A DNA stretch of 50,170 bases from CAZJCK01 sp964544635 (GCA_964544635.1 CAZJCK010000019.1:1-50170), one strand, 5' to 3'. Positions 17,305 to 26,452 are shown, numbered from the stretch's first letter. The notes: a model not told the origin generated them from the sequence alone. Program-made: numbers and translations.

Positions 17305-19227
17305 TCAATTCTTCTTTTCGTTCAATTCGTCGACGAGCATGCCAATCGCGTCGTCGACTTTCTTCACGCCGATATCACCTTCGCCGTGACGGCGTATCGA
17401 CACCGTGCCGGCGTCGGCCTCGCGGCCGCCGACTACGAACATGTACGGCACCTTGTGCACCTCGGCGTCGCGAATCTTGAAGCCGATCTTTTCAGACCGG
17501 AAATCCGCCTCGGCCCGCAGGCCGGCTCGCCGTGCCTGTGCAACAACATTCTCGCAGTAGTCGTTCGCATCATCTGTAATCGGCAGCACCTTGACCTGCC
17601 TGGGGGCGAGCCAGAGCGGGAAGTCGCCGGCATAGTGCTCGATGAGGACACCGAAAAACCGCTCGATGGAGCCAAGCAGGGCACGGTGAATCATGTACGG
17701 CCGGGTCGGGCTGCCGTCGGACGCAGTGTACGACAAATCGAACCGCTCCGGCAGCGAAAAATCGAACTGGATGGTCGAACACTGCCATGACCGGTTGAGG
17801 GCGTCTTTAATTTTGATGTCGATTTTGGGGCCGTAAAAAGCGCCGCCGCCTTCGTCGACGTCGTACTCCAGCCCGGCCCTCTTAAGCGCCGCAGCCAGTC
17901 CGGCTTCGGCACGTTCCCAGTCGGCCGGGTCGCCCATCGCTTTTTCCGGCGGCCGGGTCGACAGGAAGATATCGTACCGCTCGAAACCGAACGACTTGAG
18001 CATATGAACGCAGAAGTCGAGCAGCCAGACCAGCTCCTCTTCCATCTGCTCCTTGGTGACAAAATGGTGGGCGTCATCCTGGGTAAAGCCGCGTACGCGC
18101 ATGAGGCCATGCAGGGCGTCGCCGCGCTCGTGTCGATAGACGGTGCCAAGCTCCGCCCAACGCAGGGGCAGATCGCGGTAGGACCAGCGACGGTTCTTAT
18201 ACATCATGATGTGGAAAGGGCAATTCATCGGCTTAATCTGATAACTGCGGTTTTCCACATCCATCGGGCTGTACATATCATCGCGGAAGTGCTCGTTGTG
18301 ACCGCTGCGGTCCCACAGGCCGCTGCTGCCGATGTGCGGGCTGTAGACCAGTTCGTAGCCGGCCTTGAGGTGTTCGGCGCGCCAGAAGGTCTCGATTTCA
18401 TGGCGAACGATCGAACCGTTGGGCAGCCAGAGGATCAGGCCGGGGCCAACTTCGTCGTTAACAGCGAACAGCTCGAGCTGCTTGCCGAGGGTGCGATGGT
18501 CACGCTTCTTTGCCTCTTCGATGCGCTCGAGGTACTCGTCGAGCATCGACTTTTTGGGATAGGCCACGCCGTAGATGCGCTGGAGCATCTGTTTCTTTTC
18601 GTCACCGCGCCAGTAGGCGCCGGAGGAGGCGAGCAACTTGAACGCTTTGACCATGCCGGTGCGGGGAATGTGCGGGCCGCGGCACAGGTCTTCAAAGCTG
18701 GAGTGGTAGTACATGGTCACGGTATCGTCGGGGATCTCCTCGAGCAGTTCAACCTTGTACGGCTCCCCCTTCTTCTTGTAGTAGTCCATCAGCTCGCCGC
18801 GGCTTTTCACTTCGCAACGGAAGTCGGCATTTTCCTTGATGATCTCGGCCATTCGCTTTTCGATCTTTTCGAGGTCTTCCGGTGAGAACGGTTTTTCGAC
18901 TTCGAAGTCGTAGTACCAGCCTTCGTCGATGGGCGGGCCGATGGCCAGCTTGACACCGGGGAACAGCTCCTGCACCGCCTGGGCCATAATGTGGGAGCTG
19001 GAATGCCAGAAGACCTCGCGCCCTTCGGGATCATCGAAGGTCAGCACGGATACATCGGTATCCTCCGGAATGGGGGCGTTGAGATCGCGCACCTGTCCGT
19101 TCACCTTGACCGCGACAGCATCTTTGGCCAGGCGCGGCGATATCGACCTGGCGACATCGTAGCCGGTGGTTCCCTTCTCGAACTCCCTGGTGGAGCCATC
19201 GGGAAATGTCAGTTGCACAGACGGCAT
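17305..19227 (-). CDS. thrS: Threonyl-tRNA synthetase
   Basis: The 640-residue class II synthetase has an N-terminal TGS domain (1-62), an editing domain with the HSSSH metal motif (H75, H79) and the SAD segment SSFEDLCRGPHIP, a catalytic core with MNCPFHIMMY, AELGTVYRHERGDALHGL and RGFTQDDAHHF, and a C-terminal anticodon-binding domain starting near WLAPRQVKVLPITD. Length and motifs are standard, and both catalytic and editing residues are present. It heads the thrS-infC-rpmI-rplT-pheST operon, downstream of tRNA-Val. Confidence 0.98.
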   Translation of the reverse strand: MPSVQLTFPDGSTREFEKGTTGYDVARSISPRLAKDAVAVKVNGQVRDLNAPIPEDTDVSVLTFDDPEGREVFWHSSSHIMAQAVQELFPGVKLAIGPPIDEGWYYDFEVEKPFSPEDLEKIEKRMAEIIKENADFRCEVKSRGELMDYYKKKGEPYKVELLEEIPDDTVTMYYHSSFEDLCRGPHIPRTGMVKAFKLLASSGAYWRGDEKKQMLQRIYGVAYPKKSMLDEYLERIEEAKKRDHRTLGKQLELFAVNDEVGPGLILWLPNGSIVRHEIETFWRAEHLKAGYELVYSPHIGSSGLWDRSGHNEHFRDDMYSPMDVENRSYQIKPMNCPFHIMMYKNRRWSYRDLPLRWAELGTVYRHERGDALHGLMRVRGFTQDDAHHFVTKEQMEEELVWLLDFCVHMLKSFGFERYDIFLSTRPPEKAMGDPADWERAEAGLAAALKRAGLEYDVDEGGGAFYGPKIDIKIKDALNRSWQCSTIQFDFSLPERFDLSYTASDGSPTRPYMIHRALLGSIERFFGVLIEHYAGDFPLWLAPRQVKVLPITDDANDYCENVVAQARRAGLRAEADFRSEKIGFKIRDAEVHKVPYMFVVGGREADAGTVSIRRHGEGDIGVKKVDDAIGMLVDELNEKKN

Positions 19228-19339
19228 GGTGGTGCGGTTGTTTCCTTTCGGCTGAACGTATCAGCCCAACATACAAAAAGGGCGGATTTCCCGGCCGCGG
19301 TGGGCGTAAGAAAACCGCTGGTCAAAGTCAAACTGTAAA

Positions 19340-19416
19340 TGGTGGGCGATACTGGAATCGAACCAGTGACCTCTTGCATGTCAAGCAAGCACTCTAACCA
19401 TCTGAGCTAATCGCCC
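19340..19416 (-). tRNA. tRNA-Val (anticodon GAC)
   Basis: Read on the minus strand this is a full cloverleaf. The acceptor is GGGCGAT/ATCGCCC, the D-arm includes AGCTCAGATGGTTAGAG, the anticodon stem CTTGC/GCAAG encloses loop TTGACAT with anticodon GAC, and the T-arm is CTGGTTCGATTCCAG. The 3' CCA is encoded. GAC reads the Val codons GUC and GUU. Confidence 0.97.
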
Positions 19417-19464
19417 ATCATACGCTAACTGCTTCTGCCCCGTACACTTGCGGGGCAGTCTGCA

Positions 19465-19493
19465 AGTATAGGCGGCGGCGCAGAGGTTGTCAA
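19465..19493 (-). promoter_or_regulatory. Consensus sigma-70 promoter for tRNA-Val
   Basis: TTGACA (19488-19493) and TATACT (19465-19470) are separated by exactly 17 bases, about 49 bases before the tRNA 5' end. It is an almost ideal E. coli-type promoter and may also serve thrS. Confidence 0.85.
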
Positions 19494-19512
19494 GGCGTTT
19501 TTTGGCGTCAGA

Positions 19513-20400
19513 TCAGTGTAAACCGACCATTTGCATGAAGGTTTCGGCCTTGAGATATTCCTGCTTGAGGTGGTCGCAGAGGTCGTCGAGGTCTTTCGGT
19601 TTGATACCGACCTCGTCACAAGCGCCGGGCTGGAGATCACCGATCTGCCAGCGGTCGTCTTTTTCATAGAACGTCAGCTTGGCGAGGTGGTTGGCGATGT
19701 GGACGATGGCCGGAGCGATATCGTCGGTTGCCCGGGTGTGGGGCGAGTGATGGTAGGTGATAGCTTCGATCAGGCGGGGCGGCAGTTTCCATATTTCGGC
19801 GAGGCAGCCGCCGACCTGGGCATGGTTGTAGCCCAGTTCGCGATTCTCCAGGTCGACATCGGTCGCCATGTCGCCGGCCTCGCGCTGCTGCCGCAAGACT
19901 TCGGCTTCCTCCGTCAAGAAGCAGCCGAGGACGAGCTTGCCGACATCATGCAGCAGACCGGCCGAAAAGGCGCCCTCCGGATCTATCGCCCTGGTGCCGT
20001 CGATCTGCCTCGCCAACAGGCGGGCGCAGAAGCCGGTAGCCAGGGAGTGGCGCCAGAAGCGCTCCTGATAGTCGGCGTCGACATGGCTGCCTTTGAACAT
20101 GTCCAGGACAGCAGCCGAGAGAACGAGATTCTTGACGGCTTCGAGGCCGACGATCACAATCGCCTGTTTGACCGAGTCGACCGTGCGGCTCAGGCCGTAA
20201 AATGACGAATTGGTCAGCTTGAGGACCTTGACCGACATGGCCGGATCCTCGGCCAGGATGTTGGCCACCTGGGCGGCCGAGACATCGGGGTCGCTCAGCA
20301 CCTTCTGGATCTGGTGGAAGACGATCGGTGGTGTCGGGAGATTCCGGATGTTGGAGACAACCTGCCGGACCTTATTGTCAAGAGTCAGCGTTTCCGTCAT
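19513..20400 (-). CDS. HDOD-domain signalling protein
   Basis: A protein of about 295 residues that is almost wholly an HDOD domain: LPTPPIVFHQIQKVL, ILAEDPAMSVKVLKLTNSSFYG, and the HD remnant GLLHDVGKLVLG. HDOD proteins are non-catalytic HD relatives that act in signalling, often in motility and biofilm control. I chose the ATG at 20400 because the upstream codons (to 20442) read through the end of the previous gene; the overlap with that gene is 23 bases. As the last gene of the fliC-fliD-fliS group it probably has a regulatory role in motility, but its partner is unknown. Confidence 0.85.
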   Translation of the reverse strand: MTETLTLDNKVRQVVSNIRNLPTPPIVFHQIQKVLSDPDVSAAQVANILAEDPAMSVKVLKLTNSSFYGLSRTVDSVKQAIVIVGLEAVKNLVLSAAVLDMFKGSHVDADYQERFWRHSLATGFCARLLARQIDGTRAIDPEGAFSAGLLHDVGKLVLGCFLTEEAEVLRQQREAGDMATDVDLENRELGYNHAQVGGCLAEIWKLPPRLIEAITYHHSPHTRATDDIAPAIVHIANHLAKLTFYEKDDRWQIGDLQPGACDEVGIKPKDLDDLCDHLKQEYLKAETFMQMVGLH

Positions 20401-20797
20401 AGTCGATATCATCCTGTCTGTCGGGATCGTCGCTCCAGACATCGATCAGACGGTCGGCCAGACCGCCCAGAACATCATCCCGGAGATACTCTCCCTGTCG
20501 AATCCGGTGTTTTATCTGTTCGAGCCGCGAATTGTCGGTCGTGTCGTCATCGCTCGGCTCCAAATCGTGCGACTGCGCCAGCCGATCGACCAGGGCGTGC
20601 CGAATCTCATCCCGGCTGTAAAAAGCCGTCTCGACTCGTTCCTGTGCCAGGATGACGCGGTCGTGGCGAATTTCCTCGGTGCGGTCATCCCGATGGACGG
20701 TATCGGCCAGTTCGGCCAGTCTGGCACGAGCCGTTAACTCGGCATCCTGTGGCGCCGGCTTATCGTGGCGGCCGCCATGAACGCTTCCAATGTCCAT
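20378..20797 (-). CDS. FlgM-like protein with a duplicated anti-sigma-28-type motif
   Basis: This 139-residue protein has two gap-free copies of the same helix-turn unit. Copy A (residues 54-73) centres on FYSRDEI and ends LVDRL; copy B (98-117) centres on EYLRDDV and ends LADRL. Eight of 20 positions are identical. Copy B follows LEQIKHRIRQGEY, which resembles the sigma-28-binding C-terminus of FlgM. FlgM normally has about 90-100 residues and one such unit, holding FliA inactive until it is exported. The start is the ATG at 20797, with GGCAGGAC upstream. Flagellar neighbours and two nearby sigma-28-like promoters support an anti-sigma role, though this is inferred. Confidence 0.6.
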   Translation of the reverse strand: MDIGSVHGGRHDKPAPQDAELTARARLAELADTVHRDDRTEEIRHDRVILAQERVETAFYSRDEIRHALVDRLAQSHDLEPSDDDTTDNSRLEQIKHRIRQGEYLRDDVLGGLADRLIDVWSDDPDRQDDIDYDGNADS

Positions 20798-20848
20798 AAT
20801 TGTCCTGCCTTTTCCTATGGTCTCTCATTCCCATTTCGATGTATATCA

Positions 20849-20869
20849 GATCGGTCGTTTCAACCGATC
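20849..20869. repeat. 7-bp inverted repeat upstream of the FlgM-like gene
   Basis: GATCGGT and ACCGATC are separated by 7 bases. The right arm contains CCGAT, part of a sigma-28 -10 element on the minus strand, but I find no proper -35. It could be an operator or an mRNA hairpin. Confidence 0.4.
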
Positions 20870-20871
20870 GA

Positions 20872-21324
20872 TCATTCCTTACCGTCGATAAACTGTGGCG
20901 AGGGATCCTCCTCCGCCATGTACTGCAGGATCTTCTGGCTGCTTTTCAGGGCGTCCAGTTCAGTCTTGATGCGGTCGTAGCGATCCTGCATGTATTCCTG
21001 GCATTCATTGACCAGGTTGACATTTTTAGTCACGAGGGTGGCGATGTTGCGGGCGGTCTTGCGGACGTCGGGTTGCGCCGACGCCAGTTGAAACAGCCTC
21101 GGATTCTTGTTCTTCATCGCCTCGATCTTGTTTTCCGATTTGAGAATGCGCTGCTTGCAGCGCTCGATCTCGGCAAACAGGTCGAGCAAGTGTTCGTCCT
21201 TGTCGTACTTGATGAGATCTCGCTGCTTGTCGAGCATGACATACAGCGACTGGTAGAAGGAATACTCTTCTTTTAAAACGAAGATCAGTTCGCGCTCGAG
21301 CTGGGTGATGGCATTTTGTTCCAT
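20872..21324 (-). CDS. FlgN/FliT-like flagellar export chaperone
   Basis: The start is MEQNAITQLERELI at 21324; the frame is open upstream, but only across the end of fliS. The 150-residue product is all-helical, with coiled-coil character (IERCKQRILKSENKIEAM, ECQEYMQDRYDRIKTEL). It sits directly downstream of fliS, where fliT is commonly found, and it resembles the FlgN-type chaperone encoded further along the cluster. FliT and FlgN bind filament-cap and hook-associated proteins before export. The assignment rests on position and fold character more than on signature residues. Confidence 0.55.
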   Translation of the reverse strand: MEQNAITQLERELIFVLKEEYSFYQSLYVMLDKQRDLIKYDKDEHLLDLFAEIERCKQRILKSENKIEAMKNKNPRLFQLASAQPDVRKTARNIATLVTKNVNLVNECQEYMQDRYDRIKTELDALKSSQKILQYMAEEDPSPQFIDGKE

Positions 21325-21337
21325 AGTTGCTCTATCG

Positions 21338-21775
21338 TCACGCGGAGGTGGTAAAGCTGCCGGCTCCAGCCGGCGCCGCGACCGTCTGCGGCCCGCCCTG
21401 TTGAGTGGCAAGCTGGTTTTTCAGGTCGATCCACCCCATCCGCAGGTTATTGACTATAGTCATGTTGTCGTCAATTCGGGCCGGGTCCTTCACTGCCTGG
21501 ATGACGTTGATTTCGTTGATGACAAAGGCATACATCTCGCCGAGGCGTTCGGCGATCTCTCCCCCCTGTTGCGGATCGAGCGTCGTATAGAGGTGGGTCA
21601 GGAACTTCTTGGCCCGTTCGAGCTGCTCGTAAGCGGCTGTGTTGTCGTTGTCGTCGAGCGCCGTGCGAGCTTCCGACAGCGCTTTCAAGATGCCGTCGTA
21701 GATCTGAATGACCAGGTCCAGTTGCTTCTTTCCCATGATGTCGGCCTGCTGATAGGCCTTGGTCTTGCTTTCCAT
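21338..21775 (-). CDS. fliS: Flagellin export chaperone FliS
   Basis: A 145-residue protein with the FliS pattern: AYQQADIMGKKQLDLVIQIYDG near the N-terminus (the family's conserved Tyr followed by the helix that wraps flagellin), then helices AYEQLERAKKFLTHLYTTLD and IAERLGEMYAFVINEINVI. FliS binds the C-terminal D0 helix of flagellin and stops it polymerising in the cytoplasm. It lies 32 bases after fliD. The Ala/Gly/Pro-rich last 20 residues look like a disordered tail. Confidence 0.92.
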   Translation of the reverse strand: MESKTKAYQQADIMGKKQLDLVIQIYDGILKALSEARTALDDNDNTAAYEQLERAKKFLTHLYTTLDPQQGGEIAERLGEMYAFVINEINVIQAVKDPARIDDNMTIVNNLRMGWIDLKNQLATQQGGPQTVAAPAGAGSFTTSA

Positions 21776-21807
21776 GAGTCCTATTCCCTCTAGTTTGTGC
21801 TGTCCTT

Positions 21808-24150
21808 CTATCTGTTGCCACCGCGGCCAATTACCCAGTTCTGGTTGAGGCCGGAAATTTGCGTTGACAGGAATTCGGCGGTGGATGACATCTCCCGCAA
21901 CGCCGACTCCATCGCCAGGAATTTATCCAGCAGATAGATCCGGCGCAGGGCCAGGCGTTCGTCGATTTGCTCGACGCGGTCGGCCATCTGCTCGACCTGC
22001 GACTGGTACCCCTTGATTCGGCTGTCGAACGTGCCGGTGGTGCTGCGGGTGAGGCTGTCGATCTGGTCCTTCATGCGAGCCGCGACGCCGCGCACGATTT
22101 CAACCGTGCCGGTCACGCCCTCGCCGACCTGCGATTCGTCGAAAGTCACTCTCAGCTTGAGCCCGGCGGTTGTTTCGGAATCGTCTTTACCCGACAAAAC
22201 CTGGCCCTTGCCTTCGGCTTCTTCGCCATTGATGGTGCCGGCGACATCGTTACCGGTAAACTTGGTGCCGCCGCTGAGGCCGAGGATCTCGTAGCTGGGG
22301 TTGATGATACCATGGTCGAGTTCGACCCGTGAATTCGAACCGTAGGCGCTGCTCTGAAACTGCAGGTGGCCGTTGCCGGAGCCGTCGTCCACCCACTCGA
22401 CTGTCAGGCCGCGGCCGCCGATCTTCTTGTCGTTGTCAATCTTGGCCTGTAATTCTTCCACGAGGTCGTCGGCGCTGCTGTAGGTGCGCTGCGACAGGAG
22501 CATTTCGTCGGAGACGACGCCGTCGAGTTTCAGCTTCAAGCGATTATTAGAGGCATCGAGCACCAGCGGGGTTCCGGCCGGATCGGATACCGCGGTACCG
22601 ATGTACTCACCCCTGGTTGCGGCCTGGGTGATCCGGACGTCGAAGTTGCTGTCGTACCGGGTCTCGGCGGTAGCGCTGACGAATTCGATGTTGCTGCTCG
22701 ACGAGTTGCCGGTATTGGTGAACAGCTTGATGACATCGTCGAGATTCTCTTCAATCGCGTTGTTCAGTCGGGTCGGGTTGTCGATGCGAAGACCGCCATT
22801 GGCGGTAGTTCGAATACCGATGGAATACAGCTGGTTGAAGTCGGAGTCGAGGCCTTCGACACGGTTGCCGAGCAGGCCGCGAAGCGAGCTCTGGATAATC
22901 TGGGTGGTAATATCACCAATCAGCACCCCCGACTTGCCGGTGTCGGCGTTGTAGTCGTTCTGTTCATCGATGTATTTCATGACATCGTTGTACTTGTCGA
23001 TGAACGCCTGGATCTTGTTCTTGATACCTTCGGTGTCAGGGGCGGTGGATACGGTCACGGTTTCACCGAGCGCCGTTTCCTTCAGTACTTTCAGCTCGGC
23101 GCCGGCTACGATGTCGGTGAAGGTATTGGTCTTTGACGTTACCACGATGGCCGATCCGGCGCCGCCGGAATTGCCGTACGACAGCTTGGCGTCGGAGGCT
23201 TCCTGCAGGGTCGGTGCGAACGTCTGCACCTGGAAGGTGTCACCGCCGTGGAGCGAGCCGGCGCTGAAGTTGAGCTTCAGACCGTCGGCGCCGGCGCCGA
23301 CCAGTTCGACTTCATCGTCGGCCAGATTGACGGCGATGGTGCCGGAATTGGTGCCGTCGCTCCAGTTGATAGTGATCGGGTCGGTACCGAGAATCTGTTC
23401 GCCGGTGCCGTTGACGGTGAAGGTGTAGGTCTTGTTGGTAGCGCCGCTATAGGCAGCGGTAGTTCCGAGACTGATTGTGCTGGTGGTATTGTCGTCGACC
23501 AGCATCATTTCCGGGGCATCGAAGGAGGTGTTCTTGAAATCCAGGTTGGAAGCACCGGTAAGATTGGACGAGATATTAATCGAGTTTTCCAGGCCGGTTT
23601 TGGAGGCCGAAATAACCAGGCGGAAGCTGTTCTTGTCGGAACCGTCGTTGATTATCGACGCCGTCACGCCGGCATCGGCCTCGTTGATGGCCTGCTTGAT
23701 GCCGACGAGCGAATTATTGGATGCGTCGATATTAATGATCTTTGATGAACCGTCGCCCACGCCGACGGAAATGGTGCCGGTCCCGAGCGTGCCGACCGAG
23801 TCGCTGTCGAATCCCTGGCTGGCGATCTGGTGGTTGCGCGCCAGCGAGAGAACCTGGAAGTCGTATGAACCGGTGGCAATACGTCCGGTGGATGACACCG
23901 AGAGTACCGAGTCATTGGACGATTTCACCGAGCCTTTTTCGAAACTGGAGGCGCGGGTCAAGGCCGACAGGGTGGTACCCAGGGCGAGGGTTTTAGCCTG
24001 CAGCGCCTGCAGGCTGGTAATGATATTGGTGGTCTCTTCCTGTCGCTGTTCGATCAGGACGGCATTGCGCCGCTCGAACTCGATCATGGTATCGACGATT
24101 TCGGTCGTGTTCAGACCGGAGGCGAGACCATCTATAGACTGCAGAGGCAT
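21808..24150 (-). CDS. fliD: Flagellar filament cap protein FliD
   Basis: This 780-residue protein has the FliD N-terminus (GLASGLNTTEIVDTMI) and C-terminus (ARMKDQIDSLTRSTTGTF, VEQMADRVEQIDERLALRR). The centre carries hook-IN-type repeats such as LVGIKQAINEADAGVTASI. It is longer than the 450-650 residues usual for FliD, matching the enlarged flagellin here. FliD caps the growing filament and folds arriving flagellin. Its own sigma-28-like promoter lies at 24191-24217, and fliS follows. Confidence 0.95.
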   Translation of the reverse strand: MPLQSIDGLASGLNTTEIVDTMIEFERRNAVLIEQRQEETTNIITSLQALQAKTLALGTTLSALTRASSFEKGSVKSSNDSVLSVSSTGRIATGSYDFQVLSLARNHQIASQGFDSDSVGTLGTGTISVGVGDGSSKIINIDASNNSLVGIKQAINEADAGVTASIINDGSDKNSFRLVISASKTGLENSINISSNLTGASNLDFKNTSFDAPEMMLVDDNTTSTISLGTTAAYSGATNKTYTFTVNGTGEQILGTDPITINWSDGTNSGTIAVNLADDEVELVGAGADGLKLNFSAGSLHGGDTFQVQTFAPTLQEASDAKLSYGNSGGAGSAIVVTSKTNTFTDIVAGAELKVLKETALGETVTVSTAPDTEGIKNKIQAFIDKYNDVMKYIDEQNDYNADTGKSGVLIGDITTQIIQSSLRGLLGNRVEGLDSDFNQLYSIGIRTTANGGLRIDNPTRLNNAIEENLDDVIKLFTNTGNSSSSNIEFVSATAETRYDSNFDVRITQAATRGEYIGTAVSDPAGTPLVLDASNNRLKLKLDGVVSDEMLLSQRTYSSADDLVEELQAKIDNDKKIGGRGLTVEWVDDGSGNGHLQFQSSAYGSNSRVELDHGIINPSYEILGLSGGTKFTGNDVAGTINGEEAEGKGQVLSGKDDSETTAGLKLRVTFDESQVGEGVTGTVEIVRGVAARMKDQIDSLTRSTTGTFDSRIKGYQSQVEQMADRVEQIDERLALRRIYLLDKFLAMESALREMSSTAEFLSTQISGLNQNWVIGRGGNR

Positions 24151-24190
24151 ACCAACTCCCTGTATTTCTTCACAACGTCAATGTCGTCCG

Positions 24191-24217
24191 TTATTGCAGC
24201 ATCCTGTTTAGTCTTTA
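24191..24217 (-). promoter_or_regulatory. Candidate sigma-28 promoter for fliD-fliS
   Basis: On the minus strand TAAA (24214-24217), 15 bases, then TGCAATAA (24191-24198), against the consensus TAAA-N15-GCCGATAA. The start codon lies 41 bases downstream. The -10 matches at 5 of 8 positions, but spacing is exact and the context is right. Confidence 0.6.
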
Positions 24218-24220
24218 AGT

Positions 24221-24244
24221 GAGGGGAGGCCGAAGCCTCCCCTC
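24221..24244 (-). terminator. Hairpin terminator after fliC
   Basis: A 10-bp perfect stem, GAGGGGAGGC / GCCTCCCCTC, with a UUCG tetraloop on the minus strand, 22 bases after the fliC stop. The following sequence is only weakly U-rich (ACTTAAAG), so it may act as an mRNA-stabilising 3' end as much as a terminator. Confidence 0.65.
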
Positions 24245-24265
24245 TTTATTGCTCTTGCTAACCGA

Positions 24266-26452
24266 TTACTGGAAGAGCGACAGAACGATCTGCGGGCTCT
24301 GGTTAGCCTGTGCCAGCATGGAGGTGCCGGCCTGGACCAGAATCTGGTTCCGCGTGAATTCTGACATTTCCTTCGCCATATCGGTATCGCGAATCATCGA
24401 TTCCGAAGCCGTCAGGTTCTGTTCGGCGATCCGGAGGTTCCGCAGGTTGGATTCCAGGGTGTTCTTCTGGAAGCTACCGAGGGTACCACGAGTCGTCGAG
24501 ACTTCGTTGATGGCCTTGTCGATGACCTGCTGGGCCGCCTGGGCGCCTTCAACCGACGTCACGTCGATCTCAGAGAGCGAGCGGAACAGGTTACCTTCAA
24601 GGTTGAGACCGGTACCGAGGGCCGAAGCCGCCATGTTGCGGAGGCCGATGGCCGCGGTCTGGCCGACGTTGGCGCCGATCTGGAAGACCAGCGAGCGGTC
24701 GACGTTGTTGATTCGCTCAGCGCCACCGACGGAATCCAGGTCGTACTTGACCTTGAGGGACTCAGAGCGGTCGGCGTTGTAGACGATCGTTTCGGCGCCG
24801 GCGGTCACCAGCTGAGCCGGACCACCGTCGACACGCACGTCGAACTTGGCAGCCTTCACATCGAGCAACAGGTTACCGATGTTGAGGCCTTCAAGGGCCT
24901 TGCCGACGACGAAATTGGCCGAACCGGTTGACGCCTTGGAGGTGTCACCATTGTACAGCGTCGCGTCGCGGGTTTCACCCCAGTTGACGGCGGTGATTTC
25001 GTTGACATAACCGTCAAGCTCGACCAGCGCGCTGGTACCGGTGACTGCCACGTCGTTCGGATTGATGTTCAGGACCCACTGAGCGTCCTGGACACCAGTA
25101 CCCGTTTCGGTGAACTGCAGCGAGTACTCGCGGCCTTCGTCGACCGTGAAGAACTCGAGCTGGTTATCACCGACCGCCTGCACCTTGACGTTGTCGGTCG
25201 CATCGGCGGTCGTCTGACCAAACGAAGCGTTCAACGAAGTGGTGAGGGCGTTGACCAGATCGGCCACGTTATTGTAGGTGTTGGCCGCAATCGTCAGGGT
25301 CATGGCGCCGGCCTGCGAGGTCGAGTTGAAGTCGGCGGTCAGATCCAGGGTGTTCAGCGAATGACCACGAGCGGTCTGCGTCGTACCGTCAACAGCGTAG
25401 TTGGAAGCCGTGCCGGTCGTCGAGATCGAGTTCAGCTTGAGCGAGTAGTTGGCACCGGACTTGACAGCGGTAAAGCCGATGTCGTCGGTACCACCACCGG
25501 CCTGGGCCTGCACCTTGCCCTGCAGCGCGGTATTCTGGTTGATCTGGGCGTTGAGCTTGGAAACAACGTCGGCCACGGCATCGCCGGCAGCCAGGCTGAC
25601 TTCGATCGACTGGGCGCCGACCGGGGCCTCACCGTTCTCCTGGTAGTTCAGGACGAAGGTGTAAGTACCGGCGGTACCGGCAGCGATGGCGGCGGCGGTG
25701 CCGTCACCCGTAGAGATGGTCGCCTGGGTAGCGGCCGCACGGAGCTGCAGGTCGTTACCAAAAGCGTCGAACCACTGGATTTCGCCGGAGCGAATGCGGG
25801 CGCCGTCGGAGGCCTGGGTCACGGTCAGATCGTGGATCTTCTCGGACAGGTTACTCGGGTCGCCATCGGCGTTCTTCAGGCTCAGGCCAAGGGCCTCGCT
25901 GTTGATGGACGCGGTGGCATCGGCGACCTGGGTCGCGGTGACGCTGTGATCGCCGTCGGACAGGTACGATTCCGAGATCCGGAGACCGGAGTTGCCCTGG
26001 GTGACGATCGTGGCGGTGTTGGAGTTGCCGCCGTCGATCAGTTTCTTGGTACCAAACTGGGTGTTGGCCGCGATACGATCGATGGTAGCGATGGCGTTGT
26101 CAATTTCGGCCTGGTCAGCAGCGAGCTGATCGGCGTCATTGAAACCTTCGTTGGCCGCGTGAATGGCCAGCTCGCGCATGGAAACCAACAGCGAGTTGAT
26201 TTCGGTCAGCGCGCCTTCAGCAGTCTGAATCATCGAAATCGAACCCTCAGAGTTCGAGATCGCGCGATTCAGGCCGGCGATCTGGGCGCGGAACTGCTCA
26301 GAAATGACCAGACCGGCCGGATCATCGGCACCACGGTTGATGCGGTAACCCGAAGACAAACGCTCCATGGACTTACCCATGGCGTGGTTCGTCATCGTCA
26401 AGTTACGATGGGCATCGAGTGCCGCCAGGTTGTGGTTAATGCGAAGTGACAT
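24266..26452 (-). CDS. fliC: Flagellin
   Basis: A 728-residue flagellin. The D0/D1 ends are clear: MSLRINHNLAALDAHRNL and LSSGYRINRGADDPAGLVIS at the N-terminus, and VSTTRGTLGSFQKNTLESN and ILVQAGTSMLAQANQSPQI at the C-terminus, with no signal peptide, as for type III export. The central 440 residues are surface domains D2/D3 rich in Thr, Asn, Ala and Gly with hook-IN-like repeats, making it larger than the common 270-500. AAGGAGG lies 9 bases before the ATG. It has a sigma-28-like promoter and a GGA-rich leader of about 195 bases, a probable CsrA target. Confidence 0.97.
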   Translation of the reverse strand: MSLRINHNLAALDAHRNLTMTNHAMGKSMERLSSGYRINRGADDPAGLVISEQFRAQIAGLNRAISNSEGSISMIQTAEGALTEINSLLVSMRELAIHAANEGFNDADQLAADQAEIDNAIATIDRIAANTQFGTKKLIDGGNSNTATIVTQGNSGLRISESYLSDGDHSVTATQVADATASINSEALGLSLKNADGDPSNLSEKIHDLTVTQASDGARIRSGEIQWFDAFGNDLQLRAAATQATISTGDGTAAAIAAGTAGTYTFVLNYQENGEAPVGAQSIEVSLAAGDAVADVVSKLNAQINQNTALQGKVQAQAGGGTDDIGFTAVKSGANYSLKLNSISTTGTASNYAVDGTTQTARGHSLNTLDLTADFNSTSQAGAMTLTIAANTYNNVADLVNALTTSLNASFGQTTADATDNVKVQAVGDNQLEFFTVDEGREYSLQFTETGTGVQDAQWVLNINPNDVAVTGTSALVELDGYVNEITAVNWGETRDATLYNGDTSKASTGSANFVVGKALEGLNIGNLLLDVKAAKFDVRVDGGPAQLVTAGAETIVYNADRSESLKVKYDLDSVGGAERINNVDRSLVFQIGANVGQTAAIGLRNMAASALGTGLNLEGNLFRSLSEIDVTSVEGAQAAQQVIDKAINEVSTTRGTLGSFQKNTLESNLRNLRIAEQNLTASESMIRDTDMAKEMSEFTRNQILVQAGTSMLAQANQSPQIVLSLFQ

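Noticed and set aside
19228..19339. A terminator or riboswitch/T-box between tRNA-Val and thrS
   Set aside because: Only a 4-bp GCGG/CCGC stem before TTTTT is present, with no T-box motif; too weak to call.
25361..26449. A 362-codon plus-strand frame
   Set aside because: It is a mirror of the flagellin gene; the minus-strand product has unmistakable flagellin ends.
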